A stretch of DNA of 64,000 bases from Modestobacter italicus (GTDB lineage Bacteria > Actinomycetota > Actinomycetes > Mycobacteriales > Geodermatophilaceae). A program made the translations under genes and the position numbers. This document shows positions 8,431-16,879 of this stretch, one piece after another. Position 1 is the stretch's first letter; each line of letters begins with the position of its first letter. The DNA is taken from NCBI RefSeq assembly GCF_000306785.1, contig NC_017955.1, forward strand, positions 1,922,001 through 1,986,000. The letters are read 5' to 3'. The notes beneath the pieces were generated by a model. It did not search any database. It worked only from the letters and a program-made list of their open reading frames with translations, and was not told the origin of the DNA.

Positions 8431-9360
8431 GTGCAGCTACGGATCTTCACCGAGCCCCAGATGGGCGCCACCTACGACGACCTGCTCGCGGTCGCCCGGC
8501 GCACCGAGGAGACCGGCTTCGACGCCTTCTTCCGCTCCGACCACTACCTGACCATGGGCGGGGACGGGCTGCCCGGCCCGACCGACGCCTGGGTGACGCT
8601 GGCCGGGCTCGCCCGGGAGACCAGCCGCATCCGGCTCGGCACGCTGATGACCGCGGCCACCTTCCGGCTGCCCGGACCGCTGGCCATCACGGTGGCGCAG
8701 GTCGACCAGATGAGCGGCGGCCGGGTCGAGCTCGGCATCGGCTCCGGCTGGTTCGCCGAGGAGCACAGCGCCTACGGCATCCCGTTCCCCGAGCTCGGCG
8801 AGCGTTTCGACCGCTACGAGGAGCAGCTGGCGGTGATCACCGGGCTGTGGCGCACCCCGGTGGGGGAGACGTTCGACTTCGCCGGCACGCACTACCAGCT
8901 CAGCGGCTCACCGGCGCTGCCCAAGCCGGTGCAGCCCGGCGGCGTCCCGGTGCTGGTCGGCGGCAGCGGCCGGCGGCGCACGCCCCGGTTGGCCGCCCGG
9001 TACGCCGCGGAGTTCAACGTGCCCTTCGCCTCCGCGGAGGACAACGCACGGCTGTTCGCCGGGGTGCGCGAGGCCTGCGGGGAGGTCGGCCGCGACCCGG
9101 CCGGGCTGGTGTTCAGCTCGGCGCTGGTGCTGTGCGTGGGGCGGGACGACGCCGAGCTCCGGCGCCGGGCCGCGGCGATCGGCCGGGACGTCGACGAGCT
9201 GCGCCGCAACGGCGTCGCCGGCACGCCGGCGCAGGCGGTGGACACCCTGGGCCGCTACGCGGAGGCCGGCGCCAGCCGGGTGTACCTGCAGGTGCTCGAC
9301 CTGGCCGACCTCGACCACCTGGACCTGGTGGCCGCCGAGGTCGCCCCGCAGCTGCGCTGA
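8431..9360 (+). CDS. LLM-class F420-dependent oxidoreductase
   Basis: Luciferase-like TIM-barrel oxidoreductase of 309 residues, probably using coenzyme F420 rather than FMN. Typical motifs are AFFRSDHYLTM, the RIRLGTLMTAATFRLPG strand, GGRVELGIGSGWF and PVLVGGSGRRRTPRLAARYA. The substrate is not predictable. The GTG start at 8431 has no Shine-Dalgarno but has TAGGTT (8419-8424) six nucleotides upstream, so it is probably leaderless. Its neighbours are unrelated in function, and a strong hairpin closes the gene. Confidence 0.9.
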   Translation: MQLRIFTEPQMGATYDDLLAVARRTEETGFDAFFRSDHYLTMGGDGLPGPTDAWVTLAGLARETSRIRLGTLMTAATFRLPGPLAITVAQVDQMSGGRVELGIGSGWFAEEHSAYGIPFPELGERFDRYEEQLAVITGLWRTPVGETFDFAGTHYQLSGSPALPKPVQPGGVPVLVGGSGRRRTPRLAARYAAEFNVPFASAEDNARLFAGVREACGEVGRDPAGLVFSSALVLCVGRDDAELRRRAAAIGRDVDELRRNGVAGTPAQAVDTLGRYAEAGASRVYLQVLDLADLDHLDLVAAEVAPQLR

Positions 9361-9368
9361 CCCCGGGG

Positions 9369-9398
9369 GCCGGGTGCCGCGTCAGCACGGCACCCGGC
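9369..9398. terminator. Bidirectional terminator hairpin
   Basis: GCCGGGTGCCG and CGGCACCCGGC form a perfect 11-bp stem around an eight-base loop. It sits between the stops of the convergent LLM oxidoreductase and the nucleotidyltransferase and can end both transcripts. Confidence 0.78.
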
Positions 9399-9405
9399 GT
9401 CCGGC

Positions 9406-10218
9406 TCAGCCGAACTCGGCGTCCATCGGCTCGAGCACCGAGCGCGAGCTCAGCCAGGTGTTGGCGCGCGCGAGGTCGCTCTCGAAGTCCACCTCCACGG
9501 CGGAGAACCGGGAGATGTCCAGCGGGCGGAAGCGCACGCCGGCCTGCTGGATCGCGGTCTCCATGGCCCGCTCGAAGTAGTCGCTGTCCGCGCAGGCGGC
9601 GAGGTGCTCGACCAGCACCGGCTTGTCGGCCGCGGACACGTAGTTGATGCCCACGGCCTCGCCGAGCCCGCCGACGACGGTCTTGGACAGCTCGGCGACG
9701 TACCCCTCCTCGTCGAGGGTGTACTTCACCTCCTCCTCGGCCACGGTGGAGGTGTCGACGCAGACGAAGCTCTGGTCGGCGGCCACCAGCTCGAGCGTCT
9801 GGTCCAGCACGGCCGCGTCGAACACGACGTCGCCGTTGAGCCAGAGCACGCCACCGGGCGGGGAGGTGCGCAGCGCCCGCCACAGGCTCTTGGAGGTGTT
9901 GGTGCGCTCGAACTCCGGGTTGAAGGCGAACAGCAGGTCCGGCTGCGCACGCATGATCCGCTTGCTGCGGTAGCCGACCACCGCGGTGACCCGGGTGGCC
10001 GGGCCGAAGACCTCGCGGACGCCGTCCAGCTGCTGCTGCATGATGCTGCGGCCGTCCATCAGCTGGGTCAGCGGCTTGGGCAGCGACCGGCCCAGCCGGG
10101 TGCCCATCCCGGCGGCCAGGATCACCACCTGCGGTGCCGGGTGCGCCCGGGGGGTGAGTTCGACGGCGCACGTCTGACGGTCACGGGCGGCGGTCCTGAT
10201 CGGCTCAGTTGTGCGCAT
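9406..10218 (-). CDS. Sugar/polyol-phosphate nucleotidyltransferase
   Basis: NTP-transferase of 270 residues that should activate a phosphorylated sugar, polyol or choline with an NTP. The signature VVILAAGMGTRLG with the downstream PKPLTQL lysine is intact, and WLNGDVVF supplies the metal-binding aspartate. Its level of similarity to LicC-like enzymes leaves the substrate open. ATG 10218 follows GAGGAG by six nucleotides and is better than the TTG at 10224. The start overlaps the end of the glycerophosphotransferase gene by 14 bp, so the two are one operon for wall or surface polymer synthesis. Confidence 0.85.
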   Translation of the reverse strand: MRTTEPIRTAARDRQTCAVELTPRAHPAPQVVILAAGMGTRLGRSLPKPLTQLMDGRSIMQQQLDGVREVFGPATRVTAVVGYRSKRIMRAQPDLLFAFNPEFERTNTSKSLWRALRTSPPGGVLWLNGDVVFDAAVLDQTLELVAADQSFVCVDTSTVAEEEVKYTLDEEGYVAELSKTVVGGLGEAVGINYVSAADKPVLVEHLAACADSDYFERAMETAIQQAGVRFRPLDISRFSAVEVDFESDLARANTWLSSRSVLEPMDAEFG

Positions 10219-11335
10219 GCTCAACTCCTCGGTGGATCTGCGGTGCAGGGGTGGGCCCGCCGGCGGTGGCCGGCGGGAAGAAGCGGGCGACGACCCGGTC
10301 GGTGGCGTGGCCGTCCTCCAGCGAGCAGAACGTCTGCTGGAACCGCTGGTAACGAACGGGGTCCTGCCCGTGTCCCCGGGCGAGGTCGGCCAGGGCGGCC
10401 AGGACCTCCGCGCCGGTGCTCAGCAGCGGGCCGGGCGCGATCGAGGCCAGGTCGACGTAGAAGCCCCGCAGGTCGTCGCGGTAGTGCTCGATGTCGTAGG
10501 TGAAGTGCAGGACGGGGCGCCCGGTCACCGCGAAGTCGAACATGGTGGAGCTGTAGTCGGTGAGCAGGACGTCGGCGGCGAGGTAGAGCACGCCGACGTC
10601 GGGCTCGTCGGAGACGTCGACCACCCGACCGCTGGGCAGCGCCAACCGGTCGGCGACCATCGTGTGCAGCCGGAGCAGCAGCACGTGGTCGGCCGGCAGA
10701 CCACCGACGAGGTCGTCGAAGTCCGCCGGGAAGGCGTGGTCGGGCCGGCCCTCGGTCATCACCAGGTCGTCCCGCCAGGTCGGGGTGTACAGCACGGCCG
10801 TCTCCCCGTCGGCGATCCCGAGCCGCGCCCGGACCGCCGCGCGGACCCGGTCGCGGTCGGGGGCGCTGAGCACGTCGTTGCGCGGGTAGCCCGTCTCGTG
10901 CACCGGCCCGGTGTAGCCGAAGGCGCTGCGCAGCCGGGGCGTGCTGGCCGCGTTCGGGGACAGCAGGTGGTCCCAGCGGGCGACGTCCCGGTCCAGCGCG
11001 GTCAGCAGGCCGCCGGTCGGGGCGCTGACGTCGCGGTGCATCCGCTTCAGGGGCGTGCCGTGCCAGGTCTGCAGGTACGTCGTCCCCGGTGACTTGTCCC
11101 AGTCCAGCGAGATGCCGTTGTTGGCCACGACGACGTCGGCCGCCTCGAGGGCCGCCCGGCCCGCCGGGCTGCCGTACACCGCGGTCGCCACGCCCGCCGG
11201 GAAGTCGCCGCGCCGGTCCTCGCGGACCAGCCAGGTGTGGGAGAACTCCTCGCCCCTGTCCTGCAGCGCCTCGAAGATCGCGCGCGGGCTGTCCGAGTAC
11301 CGGCCGGAGAAGCTGCTCCAGACGACCGCCGTCAC
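10205..11335 (-). CDS. CDP-glycerol glycerophosphotransferase family protein
   Basis: Glycosyltransferase-like enzyme of 376 residues of the TagB/TagF family, which adds polyol-phosphate units to wall teichoic acid or related polymers at the inner membrane face. Diagnostic motifs are GRYSDSPRAIFEAL, TWHGTPLKRM with its catalytic histidine, the GYPRNDVL segment, VLYTPTWRDD, and LLTDYSSTMFDFA. The GTG at 11335 has only a weak ribosome site; it overlaps the TGA of a short upstream ORF that has a strong one. It is followed by the nucleotidyltransferase. No CDP-glycerol or ribitol synthesis gene is otherwise visible here. Confidence 0.9.
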   Translation of the reverse strand: MTAVVWSSFSGRYSDSPRAIFEALQDRGEEFSHTWLVREDRRGDFPAGVATAVYGSPAGRAALEAADVVVANNGISLDWDKSPGTTYLQTWHGTPLKRMHRDVSAPTGGLLTALDRDVARWDHLLSPNAASTPRLRSAFGYTGPVHETGYPRNDVLSAPDRDRVRAAVRARLGIADGETAVLYTPTWRDDLVMTEGRPDHAFPADFDDLVGGLPADHVLLLRLHTMVADRLALPSGRVVDVSDEPDVGVLYLAADVLLTDYSSTMFDFAVTGRPVLHFTYDIEHYRDDLRGFYVDLASIAPGPLLSTGAEVLAALADLARGHGQDPVRYQRFQQTFCSLEDGHATDRVVARFFPPATAGGPTPAPQIHRGVEHAHN

Positions 11336-11400
11336 CTCGGGGTCCGCGCGGGCGCGGGCCGCCGGGCCGGAGGAGCGGGACGGCAGGGACGATGGGGCAT
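11332..11400 (-). CDS. Possible 22-codon leader ORF coupled to the glycerophosphotransferase
   Basis: The ATG at 11400 lies behind GGAGGAGG with a short spacer, the best ribosome site in this region. The Pro/Arg-rich peptide begins MPHRPCRPAPPARR and ends at a TGA that overlaps the GTG of the next gene as GTGA. It may act only to load ribosomes that re-initiate on the longer gene. The same arrangement is seen at 50548, 55577 and 62914. A frameshift in the start region of the glycerophosphotransferase is the alternative. Confidence 0.45.
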   Translation of the reverse strand: MPHRPCRPAPPARRPAPARTPR

Positions 11401-11582
11401 CGGGCCTCCTCCAGGGAGCGGTCGAGGTGCTGGGTCAGGGGGCGGTGCGGGTCGTGCAGGCAGCCGGGCGACGCGGTGGGGTCGTCGGCTCGAGCGGTGC
11501 GTCCCGGCGTCGGGAGCACGGCCGTGCAGCTGCCCGCCAGGCGGAACGGTACCGACCTCAGGTGTCCACGAGGTCACGGTCA

Positions 11583-11799
11583 GCCCACGGCGAGCTGGAT
11601 CGGCATCGCCGGGACGGAGAGCCTCTCCTGGCTGAAGCGGCTGCTGCCCGGCGGCTCGGCCACCGAGCTGGTGATCGACGCCTGGAACGGCGGCGTTCCC
11701 GTGGCCGACTCGCTGCTGCTGCTGCTCCCGACCTTCGGCTGGGTCGTCGTCTCGGTCGCGCTCGCCGCGAGGTTCTTCCGCTGGGAGCCACGCCGGTGA
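11583..11799 (+). pseudogene. C-terminal remnant of an ABC-2 type permease
   Basis: About 70 codons in one frame encode LSWLKRLLPGGSATELVIDA, then a hydrophobic segment DSLLLLLPTFGWVVVSVALA and the ending ARFFRWEPRR. This is the usual last helix and tail of ABC-2 permeases. No start codon with a ribosome site, no other helices and no ATPase gene are present, so it is a truncated relic. Its TGA overlaps the GTG of the next remnant as GTGA, which suggests the two were once operon neighbours. Confidence 0.6.
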
Positions 11800-12038
11800 C
11801 CGGTCCGAGCGGGCAGGACCTGCTGCTCGTCGACGACCTGGTGCTGCTGCTGATGGACGACGACGGCGCCTCGGTGCAGAGCGCCGGGACCCTGCACCAC
11901 ACGGCAACGCGGGCGCAGGAGCTGGAACGCGGCCAGTGGGGCGCCGCGGCGGTCGACACTGGAGTGGCACGGACCGCGGCGGGGATCGCCGCCTCCAGCG
12001 CCGCCGCGGCCATCAGCGTCTCGACCGCCACCAGGTGA
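11796..12038 (+). pseudogene. GPP34 (GOLPH3-like) family gene with internal deletion
   Basis: An 80-codon frame starts GTG at 11796. Its first half, DLLLVDDLVLLLMDDDGASV followed by SAGTLHHTA, matches the start of bacterial GPP34 proteins. Its second half, RAQELERGQWGAAAVDTGVA followed by RTAAGIAASSAAAAISVST, matches the C-terminal helices of the same family. Intact members have about 200-230 residues, so roughly 130 central codons are missing in frame. The product is probably non-functional, though the frame is open. Confidence 0.6.
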
Positions 12039-12378
12039 GCGCACCCGGCCCCGAGTCGGCGTCGGTCACGGCGGCCCGGCAGCTCGCCGCGGACTCCCAG
12101 GATCCCGGGCGGTGGGTCCGCCGACTGCCCGAGGGCCAGCTCGCGCGGCGTCGTCCCCGTGCGACCGAGGCGAGGACGGTGAGGCAGACCGCCATCCGTC
12201 CGCTCGGGCGGCCGCCGCCCGACCACGTCGACGTGACGGGGTCCGCGAACGACCCGACCGTGTCCCAGTGGAGGCTCAGCCGGGTTCGTCCCGTACCGGA
12301 CGAGGGTCCGGGACGGGAGTCGGATCCCCCCGGTGCTGGGGCACCTGCGTGAGGCATCCGTAGCGACCAGCAGCGGAC
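12039..12378. other. Non-coding or decayed stretch
   Basis: No frame here combines a credible start with a recognisable protein on either strand. GC content stays high, but the open frames are Arg/Pro/Ala-rich translations typical of wrong frames. It follows the two gene remnants and is probably part of the same decayed segment. Confidence 0.5.
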
Positions 12379-12409
12379 CTACGGGTTTCCTACCGACGCG
12401 AACGTGCCG
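12379..12409 (+). promoter_or_regulatory. 31-bp upstream motif, copy A
   Basis: The motif starts CTACGGG and contains the core ACCGACGCGAACGTGCCG. It matches a motif at 16303-16333 at 25 of 31 positions. It stands in front of the small ORF at 12427 and the SDR-like gene at 12705, on one side of the LAL regulator gene. A shared operator or promoter is likely; which protein binds it is inference. Confidence 0.55.
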
Positions 12410-12426
12410 CCGTCGACGCGAGCCTG

Positions 12427-12639
12427 ATGGGCATGAACACGACCAGCCGAGTGGAACAGCCCGTGGAGTGCGAGGCGCGGCCACGGGCGGTGTCCGGCAG
12501 CGAGATCCCGACCGTGGTCGGCCGTCGCGCGGTCCGCTGCGCAGCGTCCGTGAGATCGCTCAGGTGGGCCCTCGCGTTCTACGGAGGCTTCTGCTCCATC
12601 CCCGTCGGGATGGCCGCGGCCACCTGGTTCGGGGAGTGA
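12427..12639 (+). CDS. Hypothetical small protein with one membrane segment
   Basis: An open frame of 70 codons starts MGMNTTSRVEQP. The first two thirds are polar, and residues 47-66 (WALAFYGGFCSIPVGMAAAT) are hydrophobic enough for one membrane helix. No convincing Shine-Dalgarno precedes either ATG (12427, 12433). It lies 17 bp behind the shared 31-bp motif and 65 bp before the SDR-like gene, so it may be the first gene of that transcript. It could also be a chance frame. Confidence 0.35.
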   Translation: MGMNTTSRVEQPVECEARPRAVSGSEIPTVVGRRAVRCAASVRSLRWALAFYGGFCSIPVGMAAATWFGE

Positions 12640-12704
12640 TCCCGGACTGCTCACCCCATCGACGCGGGCGCCCCCGCGCATCCCCGGCAACGAGGAGGAG
12701 CACC

Positions 12705-13355
12705 GTGAAGGTGTTCGTCATCGGGATCAGCGGCGCGGTCGGCGGACTGCTGGCAGAGGAGCTGACCGGCCGTGGAGACGTCGTCTCGGGACTCGTTCGC
12801 CGGGACGACCAGCGCGCCGCCCTCGCGTCGCGGCACATCGAGGCGCGCGTCGGTGACATCGGGGTCATGACCGCCGATCAACTGGTGCCTCTGCTCAGCG
12901 GGTTCGACGCGGTGGTGTACAGCGCAGGCTCGAACGGCGGGAGCCGGGCGGTCACGGATGCCGTCGACGGCGAGGGTGTGGTGCGGACGCTCGAGGCCGC
13001 CGGTCGCGCCGGCGTGACCCGGTTCGTGCTGGTCTCCGTGCTGCCCGAAGCCGGCCGCGAGCTGCACCTCGACGACGACCACGAGCACTACTTCGCGGTG
13101 AAGAAGCTCACCGATGTCGCGGTCAGCCTGAGTGACCTCGACTGGCTGGTCCTCCGGCCCTCGATGCTCGTCGACCGCCCCGGTACCGGACGGGTCGCCC
13201 TCGGCCCCGCCCAGCCGCACGACGAGATCCCGCGCGAGGACGTCGCCGCCACCCTGGCCGAGCTCCTGCACGAACCCCGGATCCGCCGGCAGGTCCTCGA
13301 GCTCAACGCGGGCGAGACCCCGACGGCGCTCGCCGTACGGGCGCGCATCCGATGA
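12705..13355 (+). CDS. NAD(P)-binding atypical SDR (NmrA-like)
   Basis: Rossmann-fold protein of 216 residues. The nucleotide-binding motif is VFVIGISGAVGGLL near the N-terminus, and SGFDAVVYSAGSNGG, VTRFVLVSVL and YFAVKKLTDVAVSLSDLDW follow in the order seen in atypical SDR/NAD(P)H-binding proteins. The catalytic Tyr-x-x-x-Lys is replaced by Y-F-A-V-K-K, so it may still act as a reductase or only sense the cofactor. The GTG start follows GAGGAGG closely. It is convergent with the LAL-type LuxR gene. Confidence 0.85.
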   Translation: MKVFVIGISGAVGGLLAEELTGRGDVVSGLVRRDDQRAALASRHIEARVGDIGVMTADQLVPLLSGFDAVVYSAGSNGGSRAVTDAVDGEGVVRTLEAAGRAGVTRFVLVSVLPEAGRELHLDDDHEHYFAVKKLTDVAVSLSDLDWLVLRPSMLVDRPGTGRVALGPAQPHDEIPREDVAATLAELLHEPRIRRQVLELNAGETPTALAVRARIR

Positions 13356-13400
13356 GATCGACGCGCTGGACGGACCGTTGGGCGGCACCGGCCTGTCCGG

Positions 13401-16139
13401 TCAGGGGAGCTGCAGCTCCCTGAGCTGCCGGCGGGAGGTGATGCCCGCCTTCCGGAAGATGTTGCGCAGGTGGGCCTCGATGGTGCGCGGGCTCAGGAAC
13501 AACTGCGCACCGACCTCCCGGGACGTGGCGCCGGTGGCCACCAGCCGCGCGATGTGGAGCTCCTGGGCGGTGAGCGCATCGGTCGGCCGAGCGGTCCGGG
13601 TGCGCGGGTGCTCGCCGGTGGCGCGCAGCTCGCGGGCGGCGCGGGCGGCGAAGGCCTCCGCGCCCATCTCCGAGAGCATCGCGTGAGCGGTCCGCAGCTG
13701 GTCACGGGCGTCCTGGCGACGGCCCTCCCGGCGCAGCCACTCGCCGTAGACGAGGTGCGTGCGGGCGAGGTGGGTGGCGATCCGGCAGCCCCGGAGCTGC
13801 TCGATGGCCTCGCGGTAGTGCTCCTCGGCGACCGGCCCTGCGCTGATCATGGCGCGCGACCGCGCTTCCAGCCCGAGCGCCCACGGGGTGCCGCTGGCGC
13901 GGGCCCGCGTGCCGAGCTGCTCCACTGCAGCGGCCGCGCGCTCCGGCCGGCCGGAGCGGACGGCCGCCTCGACCAGCTCGGGGAGGGCCAGGTTGCTGTT
14001 CGCCAGCTCGGAGGAGGCGGACGCCAGTGCCGCGGCCTCCTCAGCCGCCGGGTGGTCGCCCAGGCCGTTGTGGAGCACCGCCAGCGCGTACTGCGCGATC
14101 GTGACCTCGGCGCCGTCCGCGGATCCGCCGGCCGCCTGGACGGTGGACGCGTGCAGCTGCCGGGTCTCGGCTCCACGGCCGCACCACGCGGCCAGGACGA
14201 GCTGGGCGTTGCGCAGGGGGCGCGCTCCGGTCACCCGGGTGATCGCGGTGCTCTCGGCTGCCAGCTCGGCGGCGTGGGTGAGCTCGCCGGCGAGCAGCAG
14301 GGTGACGGACAGGGCGGTGAGTGCGGCAGGCAGCGCGGACAGCGCGCCCGCCTCGCGGGTGAGCCGGACGTGGCGGTCGACCAGCACGAGGGCCAGCTCG
14401 TCGTCGTAGAGCCCCACTGCGGTGCGGCTGGCCAGCCAGAGCCAGCTGTCGTCCCCGTACCGGCCGGGCCCTGCGGTCTCCTGGCTCCGGAATGCCTCCA
14501 GCGCCCGGCGGAGTCCGGGCACGCCCGACCCGTACCCCCGGGTGTACGTCGCGACCAGCCCGTCGAGCAGGAGGTCCACCGTCCCTGCCGGTCCCGGCGG
14601 TGCGGGTGCGGCGCGAGCGGCCGTTGCGACATCGAGCACGCTGCGGCTGCGGCCCGAGCCGCCGATCACCAGCGCCGCGTCGAGCGCGTGCAGGTACGTC
14701 TCCCGGGCCAGCGCGGCGTCCAGCGGCGCGAGAGCCGCGGCGGCGTCCAGCAGCATCCCGGACACGCCGTCGGCACGCGTCAGCTGGAAGTCGACCCGGG
14801 CGCGCAGCAGCTGCAGGCGGGCGCGTTGCCGGGCGTCCAGCGGTCCGGCCGCAGCCACGGTCAGCAGCTCGAGGGCGGCCTCGGACGCGCCGGCCTGGTG
14901 CTTGACCTGCGCAGCCTCCAGCGCCCGCCCGGCACGGCGGGCGGGCTCGGGGGTCAGCTCGGCCGCCCGCTGCAGGAACGCGCCTGCAGCGGCCGACCCG
15001 CCGCGGGCGCGGGCCCGGTCGGCCGAGAGCTCCAGCTCGGCGGCGACCTCCTCGTCGGTGCCCGAGAGGGCCTGCGCGCGGTGCCAGGCGCGGCGGTCGG
15101 GATCGACCTGCGGATCGGTCGCGGCGGCCAGCGCACCGTGCGCGCGACGGCGGTCCGGCGGGGTGGCCGCCCGGTAGACCGCCGAGCGCACCAGGGGATG
15201 ACGGAACCGCACCCGGGTGCCGATCTCCACCAGACCGGCGGCCTCCGCGGGTGCGGCCGTCTCGCGGTCGACCCCCAGGTGATCGGCGGCGCGCCACAGC
15301 AGCGCCGGGTCGCCGGTCGGCTCCGCCGCAGCGACCAGGAGCAGCAGCTGCGTCTCCACCGGCAGGCTGCCCGAGCGGCGCTGGTAGACGTCCTCGATGC
15401 GCCGCGGGACGCTCAGCACGTCCGGTAGCTCGAACCCGCCGGCCAGCTGCGAAGGCTGCGCGCCTCGGGGCAGTTCCAGCAGTGCCAGGGGATTGCCGCG
15501 TGCCTCGGCGACGATCCGATCGCAGACGTCGTCGTCCAGCGGAGTGGGCACCTCCGCGGCCAGCAGCGTCCGCGCGTCCGCCTCGGTGAGCCCGTCCAGG
15601 CGCAGCTCGGGCAACCCGGCGAACGGGTCGACGTCGCTCCCCGTGGGGTCGCGCAGGGCGAACACCAGCGCCACCCGTTCGGCCGCCACCCGCCGCGCCA
15701 CGAACGCCAGGACCTGCGCGGACGCCTGGTCCAGCCACTGCCCGTCGTCGACAAGGCACAGCAGCGGGGCCTCCTCGGCGACCTCCGCGAGCACGTTGAG
15801 AGCTGCCAGCCCGACCAGGAACCGGTCCGGTGCAGGACCGCCACGCAGCCCGAACGCGACGCCGAGGGCGGCCTGCTGCGGGGCCGGCAGCGCATCCAGG
15901 TGGTCCAGCAGCGGCGCGCACAGCTGGTGCAGGCCCGAGAACGCGAACTGCGTCTCCGACTCCACCCCGACCGAGCGCCGCACCCGGAAGTCCGACGACA
16001 GGGCGGTCCGACGGACGTGCTCCAGCAGCGCCGTCTTCCCGATGCCCGCCTCGCCGCGGACCACGAGCGCTCCGCTGCGACCGGCGCGGGCGCTGGCGAG
16101 GAGCTGGTCGGCTGCCGCGCGCTCCGCGTGCCGGCCCAC
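13401..16139 (-). CDS. LAL-type LuxR transcriptional regulator with AAA ATPase domain
   Basis: Large ATP-binding LuxR regulator of 912 residues. Walker A is GEAGIGKT at about 29-36 and the Walker B region is APLLCLVDDGQWLD near 123-136. A helical TPR-like middle (about 330-830) leads to the C-terminal LuxR HTH with LTAQELHIARLVATGATSRE and LSPRTIEAHLRNIFRKAGI. The GTG at 16139 was chosen from the family-typical start GRHAERAAADQLL; GAGGAG lies about 17 nt upstream, so a start a few codons earlier is possible. It lies between two groups of genes that share a 31-bp upstream motif. Confidence 0.92.
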   Translation of the reverse strand: MGRHAERAAADQLLASARAGRSGALVVRGEAGIGKTALLEHVRRTALSSDFRVRRSVGVESETQFAFSGLHQLCAPLLDHLDALPAPQQAALGVAFGLRGGPAPDRFLVGLAALNVLAEVAEEAPLLCLVDDGQWLDQASAQVLAFVARRVAAERVALVFALRDPTGSDVDPFAGLPELRLDGLTEADARTLLAAEVPTPLDDDVCDRIVAEARGNPLALLELPRGAQPSQLAGGFELPDVLSVPRRIEDVYQRRSGSLPVETQLLLLVAAAEPTGDPALLWRAADHLGVDRETAAPAEAAGLVEIGTRVRFRHPLVRSAVYRAATPPDRRRAHGALAAATDPQVDPDRRAWHRAQALSGTDEEVAAELELSADRARARGGSAAAGAFLQRAAELTPEPARRAGRALEAAQVKHQAGASEAALELLTVAAAGPLDARQRARLQLLRARVDFQLTRADGVSGMLLDAAAALAPLDAALARETYLHALDAALVIGGSGRSRSVLDVATAARAAPAPPGPAGTVDLLLDGLVATYTRGYGSGVPGLRRALEAFRSQETAGPGRYGDDSWLWLASRTAVGLYDDELALVLVDRHVRLTREAGALSALPAALTALSVTLLLAGELTHAAELAAESTAITRVTGARPLRNAQLVLAAWCGRGAETRQLHASTVQAAGGSADGAEVTIAQYALAVLHNGLGDHPAAEEAAALASASSELANSNLALPELVEAAVRSGRPERAAAAVEQLGTRARASGTPWALGLEARSRAMISAGPVAEEHYREAIEQLRGCRIATHLARTHLVYGEWLRREGRRQDARDQLRTAHAMLSEMGAEAFAARAARELRATGEHPRTRTARPTDALTAQELHIARLVATGATSREVGAQLFLSPRTIEAHLRNIFRKAGITSRRQLRELQLP

Positions 16140-16302
16140 GAGGTCTGCCAGGTCCGCTCCTCGTCCGGGTCCGCCCGTGCTCGTGGCCGTCAGCCTAGGC
16201 GGTCTGCGCCCGTGCGCACCGCGATGACCAGCCAGCTCTCCACGTGCCCGGGATCCGGACGGCGCGGCGAGCCGGCCGTCCCACGGTCACCACGGCAAAC
16301 GG

Positions 16303-16333
16303 CTACGTGGCTTCCACCGACGCGAAGGTGCCG
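16303..16333 (+). promoter_or_regulatory. 31-bp upstream motif, copy B
   Basis: The motif starts CTACGTGG and contains the core ACCGACGCGAAGGTGCCG, one base different from copy A at 12379-12409. It lies 43 bp before the RidA-like start codon and about 160 bp upstream of the LAL regulator start. Confidence 0.55.
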
Positions 16334-16376
16334 TCTGCGCTGCGATGGTGGCGCCACGACGACGAAGGACGCCCAG

Positions 16377-16784
16377 ATGACCGTGCACCTCAACCACCCC
16401 GACGGCCTGCTCCAGCAGACCGAGTACGCGCCCGTCGCCCTGGCGGCGGGTTCGCTCCTCCTCCTGCTCGCCGGGCAGGCGGCAGTGACCCCTGCGGGCG
16501 AACCGACCTCGGCAGACCTCACGGGTCAGGTCCACTCCGCGCTGCAGAACGTCGCCACGGGGGTCAGAGGCGCAGGAGGCGACGTCCGGGACGTCGCACG
16601 ACTGACCTTCTACGTCGTCGGCTGGACGCCTGGGATGGCGAGCGAGCTGCTGGCGGGGACCTCGCGCGCTCAGGAGTCCGACGGCTTCACCTCCCCGTTG
16701 CCACCCATCACCGTCATCGGCGTCCAGGCCCTGTGGACGCCCGACCTCCTCGTCGAGATCGAGGCCACCGCCGTCCTGACCTGA
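16377..16784 (+). CDS. RidA/YjgF family protein
   Basis: Small trimeric enzyme-type protein of 135 residues; family members hydrolyse reactive enamine/imine intermediates. The sequence has the family layout: LLLLLAGQAAVTPAGE, TGQVHSALQNVATGVRGAGG and VRDVARLTFYVV, ending with a strand VIGVQALWTPDLLVEIEATA in which the usual active-site Arg region reads LWTPDLLVEIE, so the substrate Arg is not obvious. The ATG at 16377 is the first in frame after the shared 31-bp motif. The next gene encodes a membrane protein on the same strand. Confidence 0.85.
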   Translation: MTVHLNHPDGLLQQTEYAPVALAAGSLLLLLAGQAAVTPAGEPTSADLTGQVHSALQNVATGVRGAGGDVRDVARLTFYVVGWTPGMASELLAGTSRAQESDGFTSPLPPITVIGVQALWTPDLLVEIEATAVLT

Positions 16785-16879
16785 TCGCCCGGGACCGATC
16801 TCGTGCGGCTGGGTCCAACACGGGGCTCACCGCCGTCGATGCACCGGTTGCCGTCGCTGCCGCGGAAGGGGTCGATGAG

